NCBI GenBank assembly: GCA_964475955.1
Contig: CAYYZY010000022.1
Span: forward strand, 1-59,844
Origin: DATKZH01 sp964475955
GTDB lineage: Bacteria; Planctomycetota; Planctomycetia; Pirellulales; Thermoguttaceae
DNA length: 59,844 nt
Reading direction: 5' to 3'
The notes beneath the pieces were generated by a model. That model was not told the origin of the DNA, did not search any database, and was given only the letters and a program-made list of their open reading frames with translations. The first letter of the stretch is position 1; each line of letters opens with the position of its first letter. Below are positions 25,976-33,591 of the stretch, one piece after another. A program made the translations under genes and the position numbers.

Positions 25976-28024
25976 ATGACGTTCCGGAGGAAGAGCCTGG
26001 CCCGGTTTGTCGGCGCCGCGGTCCTGTCGACGGCGGTCGCCTTGCCGGCGATGATCCGCGCGGCCGACGAAGACCAAGAGCGGAAGTACCTGCTCGAGCG
26101 GGTCGACGACGTGGCCGTGGTCCAGCTCTACGTCGACGGCTTCGAGCAGCTCCCCTTGCGCGAGAAGGTCCTCATCTACCATCTCGCGCAGTCGGCGATC
26201 GCCGGGCGCGACGTGTTCATCGACCAGAAGTACGAGCACTCGCTGGCGATCCGCGACCTGATCGAGGAAACGCTCACGCACGACGAAGGCGTCGCGCCGG
26301 AGACCCTCGATGAAATTCGCCGCTACACCAAGCTCTTCTGGATCAACAACGGCCCGCACAACGCGATCACCGGGCGCAAAGACGTGCTGCGCTGCCCGTT
26401 CGCCGATTTCGCCCAGGCGGTCGAGAAGGCGGAAGCCGCCGGGGCGGTCCTGCCCAAGCGGGACGGCGAGACGACGGCCGAGCTTCTTGCGCGCATGAAG
26501 CCGATCCTCTTCGACCCCGAGGTCGACACCCAGGTGACCAACAAGACGCCGGGCCCCGGGCGCGACGTCCTCCTGGCCAGCGCCAACAACTTCTACGACG
26601 GCGTGTCGATGGACGACCTGGAAGGATTCGAGGAGGAGCATCCGCTCAACTCGAAGCTCGTCAAGCGGCCCGACGGCTCGCTGGAGGAGATCGTCTGGCG
26701 CGCCGGGTTCGACCACGTCGTGCCGCCGGGCATGTACGCCGAGAAGCTCCGGCGGGTGGTCGCGCACCTGAAGGCGGCCGTCCCCTACGCCACGCCGAAG
26801 ATGGCCCGGGCGCTCGGCCTTCTGTGCCACTACTACCGCACCGGCGATCCTCTCGACTTTCGGGCGTACAACATCGCCTGGGTGGCCGACGACGACTCGC
26901 CGGTCGACACGATCAACGGCTTCATCGAGGTCTACGTCGACGCCCGGGGGCAGAAGGGCTCCTGGGAAGGGATCGTCTACTTCAACGATCCCGAGAAGAT
27001 GGACCTGATCCGCAAGATCGCCGACGCCGCCCAGTGGTTCGAAGACCACATGCCCTACGCCCCCAAGTACCGCAAACCGAAAGTGAAGGGCGTAACGGCC
27101 AAGGCCATCCAGACGGTGATGCAGGCGGGCGACTCCGGGCCGGTGACGCCGATCGGCATCAATCTGCCCAACCCGGGCGACATCCGCGAGAAGTACGGTA
27201 GCAAGTCGGTCTCGCTGAGCAACGTGCTCGAGGCCTACGACAAGTCGCGGTCGCCCGCCGCGCGACGCGAATTCTGCTTCGACGACGACCAGTTCCAACG
27301 CGCGACCGAGTACCGCTCGCTCGCCCTCGACCTCGAAGTGAACATGCACGAGGTGATCGGGCACGGGTCGGGGCGCGTTTCCCCGCGCCTGAAGCAGGAC
27401 CCGGCCGAGCTGATCAAGGAGCACTACTCGACGCTGGAGGAGACCCGGGCCGACTTGGTCGCCCTCTGGTTCATCGGCGATGAGAAGCTCGTCGAGCTTG
27501 GTCTGGTCGACGAGGCCGACCGCGAGGCCCTCCAGCGCGCGGCCTACGAGGCGTACACGCGCGGCGCGATGGTGCAGCTTCGCCGCGTGCGCCACGGCGA
27601 CCAGTTGGAAGAGGACCACATGCGCAACCGCCAGTTGATCGTCCACTGGCTGATGGAGAACACCGACGCGATCGAGGTCCGCCGCCGCGACGGAAAGACC
27701 TACTACACGGTCGTCGACGTTGAAGAATGGAACCAGGGCGTCGGCCGGCTGCTGGCCGAGGTGCAACGGATCAAGTCGGAGGGCGACCGCGACGCGGCGG
27801 CGGCGTTGGTCGAGAAGCACGGCATCCGGTTCGACCCCGAGCTCCGCGACGAGGTCGTCGCCCGGTACGAGAAGCTCGACCGCCCCTCCTACACCGGGTT
27901 CGTCATGCCCAAGCTGACCGCGGTCCGCGGCGAAGACGGCGCGATCCGCGACGTGGAGATCTCCTACCCCCGCGACCTCGAAGCTCAGATGCTCGAATGG
28001 TCGGGCCGACGGGCGAGTCAGTAA
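25976..28024 (+). CDS. Dipeptidyl-peptidase III (family M49)
   Basis: This 682-residue zinc peptidase of family M49 releases dipeptides from the N-termini of oligopeptides. The hallmark HExxGH is present as HEVIGH (His458, Glu459, His463), and the second zinc motif is EETRAD (488-493, EExxxD/E form). A signal peptide (about 1-30, ending MIRAAD) predicts export, unlike cytosolic eukaryotic relatives. Typical length is about 550-720. The ATG at 25976 follows AAAGGAG with 9 bases between; a longer frame from 25946 lacks such a site. It sits between an active HtrA and two inactive HtrA-like genes, so it could finish digestion of peptides released by the protease. That link is inference. Confidence 0.93.
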   Translation: MTFRRKSLARFVGAAVLSTAVALPAMIRAADEDQERKYLLERVDDVAVVQLYVDGFEQLPLREKVLIYHLAQSAIAGRDVFIDQKYEHSLAIRDLIEETLTHDEGVAPETLDEIRRYTKLFWINNGPHNAITGRKDVLRCPFADFAQAVEKAEAAGAVLPKRDGETTAELLARMKPILFDPEVDTQVTNKTPGPGRDVLLASANNFYDGVSMDDLEGFEEEHPLNSKLVKRPDGSLEEIVWRAGFDHVVPPGMYAEKLRRVVAHLKAAVPYATPKMARALGLLCHYYRTGDPLDFRAYNIAWVADDDSPVDTINGFIEVYVDARGQKGSWEGIVYFNDPEKMDLIRKIADAAQWFEDHMPYAPKYRKPKVKGVTAKAIQTVMQAGDSGPVTPIGINLPNPGDIREKYGSKSVSLSNVLEAYDKSRSPAARREFCFDDDQFQRATEYRSLALDLEVNMHEVIGHGSGRVSPRLKQDPAELIKEHYSTLEETRADLVALWFIGDEKLVELGLVDEADREALQRAAYEAYTRGAMVQLRRVRHGDQLEEDHMRNRQLIVHWLMENTDAIEVRRRDGKTYYTVVDVEEWNQGVGRLLAEVQRIKSEGDRDAAAALVEKHGIRFDPELRDEVVARYEKLDRPSYTGFVMPKLTAVRGEDGAIRDVEISYPRDLEAQMLEWSGRRASQ

Positions 28025-28244
28025 CGAGGAAAGGGAACCGGACGAGGAAGGGGAACCACAGATGAACACGGAGGGACACGGATAGAAGGGGTGCGACGGA
28101 AGCGAGCGCCCGAGAAGATCTCCCTCGTTCCCAGGCTCCGCCTGGGAACGCGGCGGAGAAAGCAGTTACACACTCCACGAGATCGGGTGCCATGCCCACG
28201 CTCGTCGTGGGCATATCCCGCGCCGTTGACGCGCAAACTCAGAA
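28025..28244. other. Intergenic mosaic of short repeats and hairpins
   Basis: The gap holds several elements typical of planctomycete intergenic repeats: CCACAGATGAACACGGAG-like text near 28056-28083, a 9-bp hairpin TTCCCAGGCTCCGCCTGGGAA near 28132-28152 (20-base core CCCAGGCTCCGCCTGGGA), and ATGCCCACGCTCGTCGTGGG near 28191-28210. No gene is seen. Both hairpins lack a T-run. Confidence 0.7.
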
Positions 28245-29312
28245 ATGCTCAACCCTGAACCCCGAACCCTGAACCCGCTCGGCCACTCCGCCCTGCTGGC
28301 CGCGATCGTGCTGGCGGTGGCCCCGGCCTGGTGCGCCGCCGATGCGCCGAGCCCCTCTTTGGCCGGCGCGATCCGCCGGGCGCAGCCGAAGGTGGCCAAG
28401 GTCTACGGGGCGGGCCGGAAGCGCGGCCTGGAAGCGTACCAGAGCGGGCTGGTCATTTCGCCCGAGGGCCACGTGCTTACCGTCTGGAGCTACGTGCTCG
28501 ACACCGACTGGATCACCGTCACGCTCGACGACGGCCGCCGCTTCCCGGCCGAACTGGTCGGCGCCGACCCCCGGCTGGAGATCGCCGTGCTCAAGATCGA
28601 CGCCGCGGGGCTCCCCTGCTTCGATTTGGGCCGGGCCGTGGAGGCGCAGGCCGGTCAGCGCGTGCTCGCGCTGAGCAACCTGTTCGGCGTGGCCACCGGC
28701 AGCGAGGCGGCCAGCGTGCAGCACGCGGTCGTGTCGGCCACGACCCGGCTCGAAGGCCGCCGCGGCGCACTGCGAACGCCCTACGACGGCCCCATCTACG
28801 CGCTCGACGCCGTGACCAACAACCCCGGGGCGGCCGGCGGCGTCGTGGTCACCTGGCGCGGCGAGCTCGTCGGGATGCTCGGCAAGGAGCTTCGCAACGC
28901 CCGAAACAACACCTGGCTCAACTACGCCGTCCCCGTGGCCGAACTCCGGGAGTCGGTCGACGCGATTCGCTCGGGCAAGTTCGTGGTGCGGCGCGAGGAA
29001 GCGTCGGACCGGAAGCCCGAGCGGCCGCTCACCCTGTCGATGCTGGGGATCGTGCTGGTGCCCGACGTGGTCCGGCGCACCCCGCCGTACGTCGACCAGG
29101 TGCGTCCCGACTCGCCCGCGGCCGCGGCCGGCATCCGGCCCGACGACCTCGTGCTCCTGGTCGACGACCGCCTCGTCCGGTCGCAGAAGGCGCTGCGGGC
29201 CGAGTTGGAGTACGTCGATTTCGAGGACCCGGTCCAGCTTACCGTCCTCCGCGGCCAGGAGCTCGTGGAAGTGTCGCTCCAAAGCCGGCTCGAAGGAAAG
29301 GTCTTGCCGTGA
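28245..29312 (+). CDS. Catalytically dead HtrA-like protein with PDZ
   Basis: This 355-residue protein has the trypsin/HtrA fold and one PDZ domain (about 260-345) but all three catalytic residues are changed. Aligned by eye to the active HtrA at 23891, His becomes Ser82 (LTVWSYVL), Asp becomes Glu112 (LEIAVLKI) and Ser becomes Ala197 (NPGAAGGVV). It is therefore probably a binding or scaffold protein. A hydrophobic export segment lies at about 14-32, but the first 12 residues (MLNPEPRTLNPL) are encoded by a dispersed repeat. No ribosome site is evident, so a later non-ATG start is possible. The stop overlaps the next GTG start (GTGA). Confidence 0.85.
   Translation: MLNPEPRTLNPLGHSALLAAIVLAVAPAWCAADAPSPSLAGAIRRAQPKVAKVYGAGRKRGLEAYQSGLVISPEGHVLTVWSYVLDTDWITVTLDDGRRFPAELVGADPRLEIAVLKIDAAGLPCFDLGRAVEAQAGQRVLALSNLFGVATGSEAASVQHAVVSATTRLEGRRGALRTPYDGPIYALDAVTNNPGAAGGVVVTWRGELVGMLGKELRNARNNTWLNYAVPVAELRESVDAIRSGKFVVRREEASDRKPERPLTLSMLGIVLVPDVVRRTPPYVDQVRPDSPAAAAGIRPDDLVLLVDDRLVRSQKALRAELEYVDFEDPVQLTVLRGQELVEVSLQSRLEGKVLP
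28249..28276. repeat. CCCTGAA-type repeat at a gene start
   Basis: Units of AACCCTGAACCCCGAACCCT run directly after the annotated ATG and are read in frame as NPEPRTLNP. The text is of the kind usually found between genes. Confidence 0.7.
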
Positions 29313-31321
29313 CTTTCGCACCACCTCCCCTCGCCGCCAGCTTCGCGCGACCTCTTGTCGTCGCGTCCCTGGCTGCCCTCCTTACTTCTCTTTCTCCCGC
29401 CCGCGCGCAGGACGACCTCATGGCCCTCGAGCAACGCGCGTTCCGGGCGGCCGTCGATCGGGTGGCGCCGTCAGTGGTCCGCATCGAGACGGTGGGCGGG
29501 CTGGAGCGGGTAGGGCGGGTCGAGTTCGGCCCGGGCCCCACGACCGGCCTGGTGATCGACGCCGAGGGCTACATCGTCTCCAGTGCGTTCAACCTGCTCA
29601 ACCGGCCCGACTCGATCCTCGTCCAGCTTGCCGACGGCCGCCGCAACCCGGCACGCCTGGTGGCTACCGACCACAACCGCATGCTCGTGCTGCTCGAGAT
29701 CGAGGCCGACCGGCCGCTCCCCGTGCCCGAGATCGCCCCGGAAAGCCAGATGCGCGTGGGCCAGTGGGCGATCGGCGTGGGCCGGGCGTTCGAGGCCGAT
29801 CGGCCGAACGTGTCGGTGGGCATCGTCAGTGCGCTGAGTCGCGTGTGGGGGAAGGCGATTCAGACCGACGCCGCCGTCTCGCCCAACAACTACGGCGGGC
29901 CGCTGGTCGACGTCCGCGGCCGCGTGCTCGGCGTGCTCGTGCCGCTGTCGCCCGAAAAGGCCGCCGAGCAGGCCGGCTTCGAGTGGTACGACTCGGGCAT
30001 CGGCTTCGCCGTCCCCGCGGAGTTCATCCGCGAGATCCTCCCCAGGCTCAAAAAGGGTGAAGACCTCCACCCGGGCGTCATCGGAATCAGCCTCCCGCGA
30101 GGCAATCCTTCGGTCAACGAACCGGTCGTCGCCGCACGCCATCCCAACTCGCCCGCGCGCGAGGCCGGGCTCGAAGCCGGCGACCGGATCACCGAGATCG
30201 ACGGCCGGCGCATCGCCCGGGCATCGCAGGTCAAGGAGGCGATCAGCCGCCGCTATGCCGGCGACACCGTTCGCCTCGTGATCGCCCGGGACGACGAGCG
30301 GCTGGAGCGTTCCCTGGAGCTGGTGGCCGAGCTCGAGCCGTACGAGCGGCCGTTTCTCGGCGTCCTTCTCCGGCGCCCCCCTTCCGGCGCCGACGAGCGC
30401 GGCGTGAGGGTCCGCTACGTTTACGATGAGAGCCCGGCCGCCCGGGCGGAGATCGAGCCGGGCGACGCGCTGGTCGCTCTCGACGGCGAGCCGATCGAAG
30501 GTGCCGACCAACTCCGCCGCCGCCTCGGCGATCGGGAGCCGGGCGACCCGGTCGAGCTGACGATCCGCCGCGGCGAGGAAACCATCCGCCGCAAGGTCCC
30601 ACTCGGCCGATTCCCGGAAACCCTACCCCCCGAGGAACTCCCGCCGGCGCACGCGCCGAAGCACGACCCGGCCGAAGCGCCGGCGAAGCCGGCCGAGCGG
30701 GCCCAGGTGGGTTCCATCCAACTGAAGCTGCCCGACGTGCAAGGCGGCGCCTGGGCCTACGTGCCCCGGCGCTACGACCCGTCGGTGCCGCACGGGCTGT
30801 TGGTGTGGCTTGCCGATCCGGGCGCGTTCGACTGGCCCGCGCTCCTCGCCGACTGGAAGCCGCTCTGCGACTCCCGCGAGCTGATCCTCCTCGCCCCCCA
30901 GCCGAAGGAGGACGACGCTTGGCGACCGAGCGAAACGGGGCGGGTCGGCAAGCTGTTGGACGACGTGAGGACCACCTACGCGGTCGACCCGGCGCGAATC
31001 GCCGTCGGTGGACAGGCGACCGGCGGGCGGCTAGCCTATCTGGTAGCGTTCACCAGGCCCGAGGTGGTGCGGGCCGTGGCGTCGGTCGAGGCCCCCCTGG
31101 CGGGCAGGCCGCCGGAGCACGACCCGGTTCATCCGATGGCCTTCTACGTGGCGCGGGCGGAGAAGTCGCCCCATGCCCGCCCCATCGAGGCGGGCGTGCG
31201 CCACCTGCGCGGGATGAAGTACCCGGTCACCGTCAAGCCGCTGGGCGACGCCCCGCGCAGTTTGAACGCCGAGGAGCGCTCGGAGCTGGCCCGCTGGCTC
31301 GACATGCTCGACCGGCTTTGA
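29309..31321 (+). CDS. Dead HtrA-like, two PDZ, dead alpha/beta-hydrolase fusion
   Basis: This 670-residue exported protein starts with GTG, overlapping the upstream stop, and has a signal peptide (about 1-33, ending ARAQ). Its trypsin-like domain has lost the triad: the His place is Phe94 (SSAFNLL), the Asp place is a Met in RMLVLLEI, and the Ser place is Tyr195 (SPNNYGGPL). Two PDZ domains follow (about 255-340 and 350-435). After a Pro-rich linker (about 440-470), a C-terminal esterase-like alpha/beta-hydrolase domain carries GGQATGG where GxSxG is expected, with Ala570 at the nucleophile site. Both enzyme domains thus look inactive. A binding or regulatory function for the neighbouring protease is a reasonable guess. 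Confidence 0.85.
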   Translation: MTFAPPPLAASFARPLVVASLAALLTSLSPARAQDDLMALEQRAFRAAVDRVAPSVVRIETVGGLERVGRVEFGPGPTTGLVIDAEGYIVSSAFNLLNRPDSILVQLADGRRNPARLVATDHNRMLVLLEIEADRPLPVPEIAPESQMRVGQWAIGVGRAFEADRPNVSVGIVSALSRVWGKAIQTDAAVSPNNYGGPLVDVRGRVLGVLVPLSPEKAAEQAGFEWYDSGIGFAVPAEFIREILPRLKKGEDLHPGVIGISLPRGNPSVNEPVVAARHPNSPAREAGLEAGDRITEIDGRRIARASQVKEAISRRYAGDTVRLVIARDDERLERSLELVAELEPYERPFLGVLLRRPPSGADERGVRVRYVYDESPAARAEIEPGDALVALDGEPIEGADQLRRRLGDREPGDPVELTIRRGEETIRRKVPLGRFPETLPPEELPPAHAPKHDPAEAPAKPAERAQVGSIQLKLPDVQGGAWAYVPRRYDPSVPHGLLVWLADPGAFDWPALLADWKPLCDSRELILLAPQPKEDDAWRPSETGRVGKLLDDVRTTYAVDPARIAVGGQATGGRLAYLVAFTRPEVVRAVASVEAPLAGRPPEHDPVHPMAFYVARAEKSPHARPIEAGVRHLRGMKYPVTVKPLGDAPRSLNAEERSELARWLDMLDRL

Positions 31322-31537
31322 GCGAAGGAGATTGCCGGGGGAAGGCGCAGAAGGGAAGGTGTAAGAAGGAAAGGAGGGAAAACGGGGAAAAGGGAAAGAA
31401 GAAGGAGAGAGGTGGGGCTGACGGCCGATGGCTGACGGCTGATCGCTGACTGCTGATAGCTGGTAGCTGATAGCTGACCGCTTATAGCTGACGGCTGATA
31501 CCGCCGACGAGGATACGAACGAAGGAGAAGATCGGGT
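31322..31537. repeat. Purine-rich tract and tandem AGCTGATAGCTG repeat
   Basis: A purine-rich tract (31322-31415, GGAAAAGGG-like) is followed at 31417-31500 by about ten imperfect decamers of the type GCTGATAGCTGACGGCTGAT. No gene is seen. The spacing of GCTGA units is near 7-11 bases. Confidence 0.8.
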
Positions 31538-31846
31538 TTGACGCGTCGTCACGGTGTGGGAATCATCGCCATTGTGTTGCTCTTGGGGGCCGCTGCGCTT
31601 TGGACGTGGCCGCTGGAGGTGAGTTGGTACGAGCCGCTCAAGGCGGCGTGCTCGCGCCTGGGCCCTTTCATGGCCGTGCTCTGGCTGGCCTACGACGAGG
31701 TCCAGCGCCTGCCGCGGTGGCTTTTGCCGACGATTCCGGCGCTGATCCTCGTGCTGGCGATCCGGCCGAAGTGGTTCTTGATCGCCCTGCCGATCGTCAT
31801 CGCCTTGGCGATCCTCAGGCCCAAGAGCCCGCCACGCCGTTCGTAG
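31538..31846 (+). CDS. Small multi-pass membrane protein
   Basis: This 102-residue protein begins at TTG (31538) with GAAGGAG about 9 bases upstream. It has hydrophobic segments at about 7-25, 42-55 and 66-92, so two to three membrane helices, and a basic C-terminus (RPKSPPRRS). I recognise no family. It stands alone between the repeat tract and a further tandem repeat; codon use matches the neighbours, which supports it being real. Confidence 0.6.
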   Translation: MTRRHGVGIIAIVLLLGAAALWTWPLEVSWYEPLKAACSRLGPFMAVLWLAYDEVQRLPRWLLPTIPALILVLAIRPKWFLIALPIVIALAILRPKSPPRRS

Positions 31847-31876
31847 GCTGTTCGCCGCCCCCAATTTTCCGTCAAC

Positions 31877-32012
31877 CACACCGACCCGAAGCGCAAGCGA
31901 GGAACCGGCCCACACCGACCCGAAGCGCAAGCGAGGAACCGGCCCACACCGACCCGAAGCGCAAGCGAGGAACCGGCAGCGATTCTCCTCGCTGGCGCTT
32001 CGGGTTAGTGTT
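31877..32012. repeat. Three tandem 34-base repeats plus inverted part copy
   Basis: Three head-to-tail copies of a 34-base unit (core CCCGAAGCGCAAGCGAGGAA) start at 31877, 31911 and 31945, with the last a few bases shorter. A degenerate inverted copy (CCTCGCTGGCGCTTCGGGTT) follows at 31987-32006, so the array can fold back on itself. There are no spacers, which argues against CRISPR. Confidence 0.9.
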
Positions 32013-32104
32013 CGGGCGACCCCGCTCGCGTCGGAGGTTTCCCGGATCGCCAAAACGTGTCCCGGTGTCGGGCGTGAACACGTGGTTCCAGCCGCGGTGG
32101 AAGC

Positions 32105-32875
32105 ATGAGCATCCTCGAACGGTTTCGCCTCTCGGGCAGGACGGCCCTGGTGACCGGCTGCAAGCGCGGGATCGGCAAGTCGATGGCCGTGGGGCTGGCC
32201 GAGGCCGGCGCGGACGTCGTGGGCGTGTCCGCCTCGCTGGAGGCTTCCGGCAGCGACGTCGAGAAGCAAGTGACCGCCCTGGGCCGCTCGTTCCGCGCCT
32301 ATTCGTGCGACTTCCGAAACCGCGAGAAGCTGTACGCGTTCATTCGGCGGGTCCGGGCCGACGTCCCGCGGATCGACGTCCTCGTGAACAACGCGGGCAC
32401 GATTCTCCGCAAGCCGGCGGCCGAGCATCCCGACGCCTACTGGGACCAGGTGATCGAGGTCAACCTGAACGCCCAGTTCGTCCTCAGCCGCGAGTTCGGA
32501 AGGGAGATGGTCGCCCGGGGCGCCGGCAAGATCATCTTCACCGCGTCGGTGTTGACGTTCCAGGGCGGAATTACGGTGCCCGGCTACGCGGCCAGCAAAG
32601 GGGGCATCGGCCAACTGACCATGGCCCTGGCCAACGAATGGGCGGCCCGGGGCGTGAACGTGAACGCCATCGCGCCGGGTTACGTGGCCACCGACAACAC
32701 GGCGGCGCTGCGGGGCGACCCGGACCGCGCCGCGGCCATCCTCTCGCGGATCCCGGCCGGGCGGTGGGGCGACCCGGACGACTTCAAGGGCCCCGTCGTC
32801 TTCCTCGCCTCCGAGGCCGCCGACTACATGCACGGAGCCATCGTCACCGTCGACGGCGGCTGGATGGGGCGTTAA
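32105..32875 (+). CDS. kduD: SDR dehydrogenase, KduD-like
   Basis: This 256-residue short-chain dehydrogenase most resembles 2-deoxy-D-gluconate 3-dehydrogenase (KduD), which interconverts the keto-deoxy sugars made in pectin and alginate breakdown using NAD. The cofactor motif is TGCKRGIG (about 17-24), NNAG is near 98, the catalytic Ser is in TASVLTFQGG, and the active-site pair is Tyr161/Lys165 (YAASK). KduD-like traits are the C-terminal RIPAGRWGDPDDFKG, FLASEAADYMHG and ending VDGGWMGR. Length matches the family (about 250). It stands alone. The possible pectate lyase at 7476 would fit the same pathway. Another SDR of the gluconate-5-dehydrogenase group cannot be excluded. Confidence 0.88.
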   Translation: MSILERFRLSGRTALVTGCKRGIGKSMAVGLAEAGADVVGVSASLEASGSDVEKQVTALGRSFRAYSCDFRNREKLYAFIRRVRADVPRIDVLVNNAGTILRKPAAEHPDAYWDQVIEVNLNAQFVLSREFGREMVARGAGKIIFTASVLTFQGGITVPGYAASKGGIGQLTMALANEWAARGVNVNAIAPGYVATDNTAALRGDPDRAAAILSRIPAGRWGDPDDFKGPVVFLASEAADYMHGAIVTVDGGWMGR

Positions 32876-32905
32876 TTCTGTCCAGCAAATTCGCACCAAG
32901 AACGA

Positions 32906-32977
32906 GGCCCTGAGTCAGACGGAGCCCAGGGCCCTGAGTCAGACGGAGCCCAGGGCCCTGAGTCAGACGGAGCCTTG
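32906..32977. repeat. Three tandem 24-base repeats
   Basis: Copies start at 32906, 32930 and 32954 with unit GGCCCTGAGTCAGACGGAGC plus CCAG; the last ends in a variant (CCTTG). The unit is a multiple of 3 but no gene spans it. Placed just after the kduD-like stop. Confidence 0.9.
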
Positions 32978-33466
32978 GGCCGTTTCTGTTCCCCCGGCCG
33001 CGAAGCAGTCCCGGTGTAGCGGGCATGCCCCGGGCTATGCCAGGGAACACCTTCGGCATCCGGGGACGGAACACAAGCGGCAAAACGGGGGCGAGGAGAC
33101 GGAGTCGCGAACGGGCTCGGGGCTCGACTCTCGACATCTCCCGCGCCAGGAGAACGGCGTCAAACGCCAAGAGTTGACCCCATTTCCCCCGTTTCTTCTT
33201 CCTCTGCGTTTTCCCCGTTTCCGCGCGCCGTGTGAAGCTCGTTGGCCGTGGCCGTCTGAGCAGCATGAGTAATGCACGATATCCAAGGGGGGCGGGGTGT
33301 ATGGTGCGCGTGGTCGGCGGCTTCTCCGGCGTCTGCGGCATACGGTCACCGCCCGAACGGGCGAGACCTTCCCCAACGGCGGCTCCTACGCGGGCGCGCG
33401 AGCGACGAATTGGCGAGCGGCGCCGCAAAAACCGGCCTCCACGCTAGGCGCGCGGGAAAGCGCTGC

Positions 33467-33472
33467 TATAAT
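33467..33472 (+). promoter_or_regulatory. Possible -10 element TATAAT
   Basis: A consensus TATAAT (in GCTATAATG) lies 120 bases before the start of the 33592 gene. No good -35 is seen at 16-18 bases. It is one of very few TATAAT strings in this GC-rich DNA. Confidence 0.3.
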
Positions 33473-33591
33473 GCCCGGCGCTTTGGGTGTGAATTGGCCT
33501 AACGCCGCGCAAACACTTCGCGCGTTGCCGATCACCCTCCCTCGGCGCTTGGGCAACGGCACGACCGAACGGAAGCCAGTCGACTCGACGG

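Larger units (their letters stand above)
32876..33591. other. Long intergenic region with tandem repeat
   Basis: No gene is convincing in these 716 bases. It opens with the 24-base tandem repeat described separately. It then holds a pyrimidine-rich stretch (about 33181-33225, TTTCCCCCGTTTCTTCTTCC) and ends with a good -10-like hexamer at 33467. Confidence 0.6.

Noticed and set aside
25487..28069. 860-residue open frame on the minus strand
   Set aside because: It lies opposite the M49 gene, which has clear HEVIGH and EETRAD motifs.
28250..28275. Telomere-like CCCTGAA repeat as a chromosome end
   Set aside because: It is very short and lies inside an operon-like region with genes on both sides.
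31877..31978. Possible CRISPR array
   Set aside because: The copies are directly adjacent with no spacers, and no cas gene is nearby.
33232..33502. Short open frames before the 33592 gene
   Set aside because: No ribosome site, no recognisable features, and composition like intergenic DNA.
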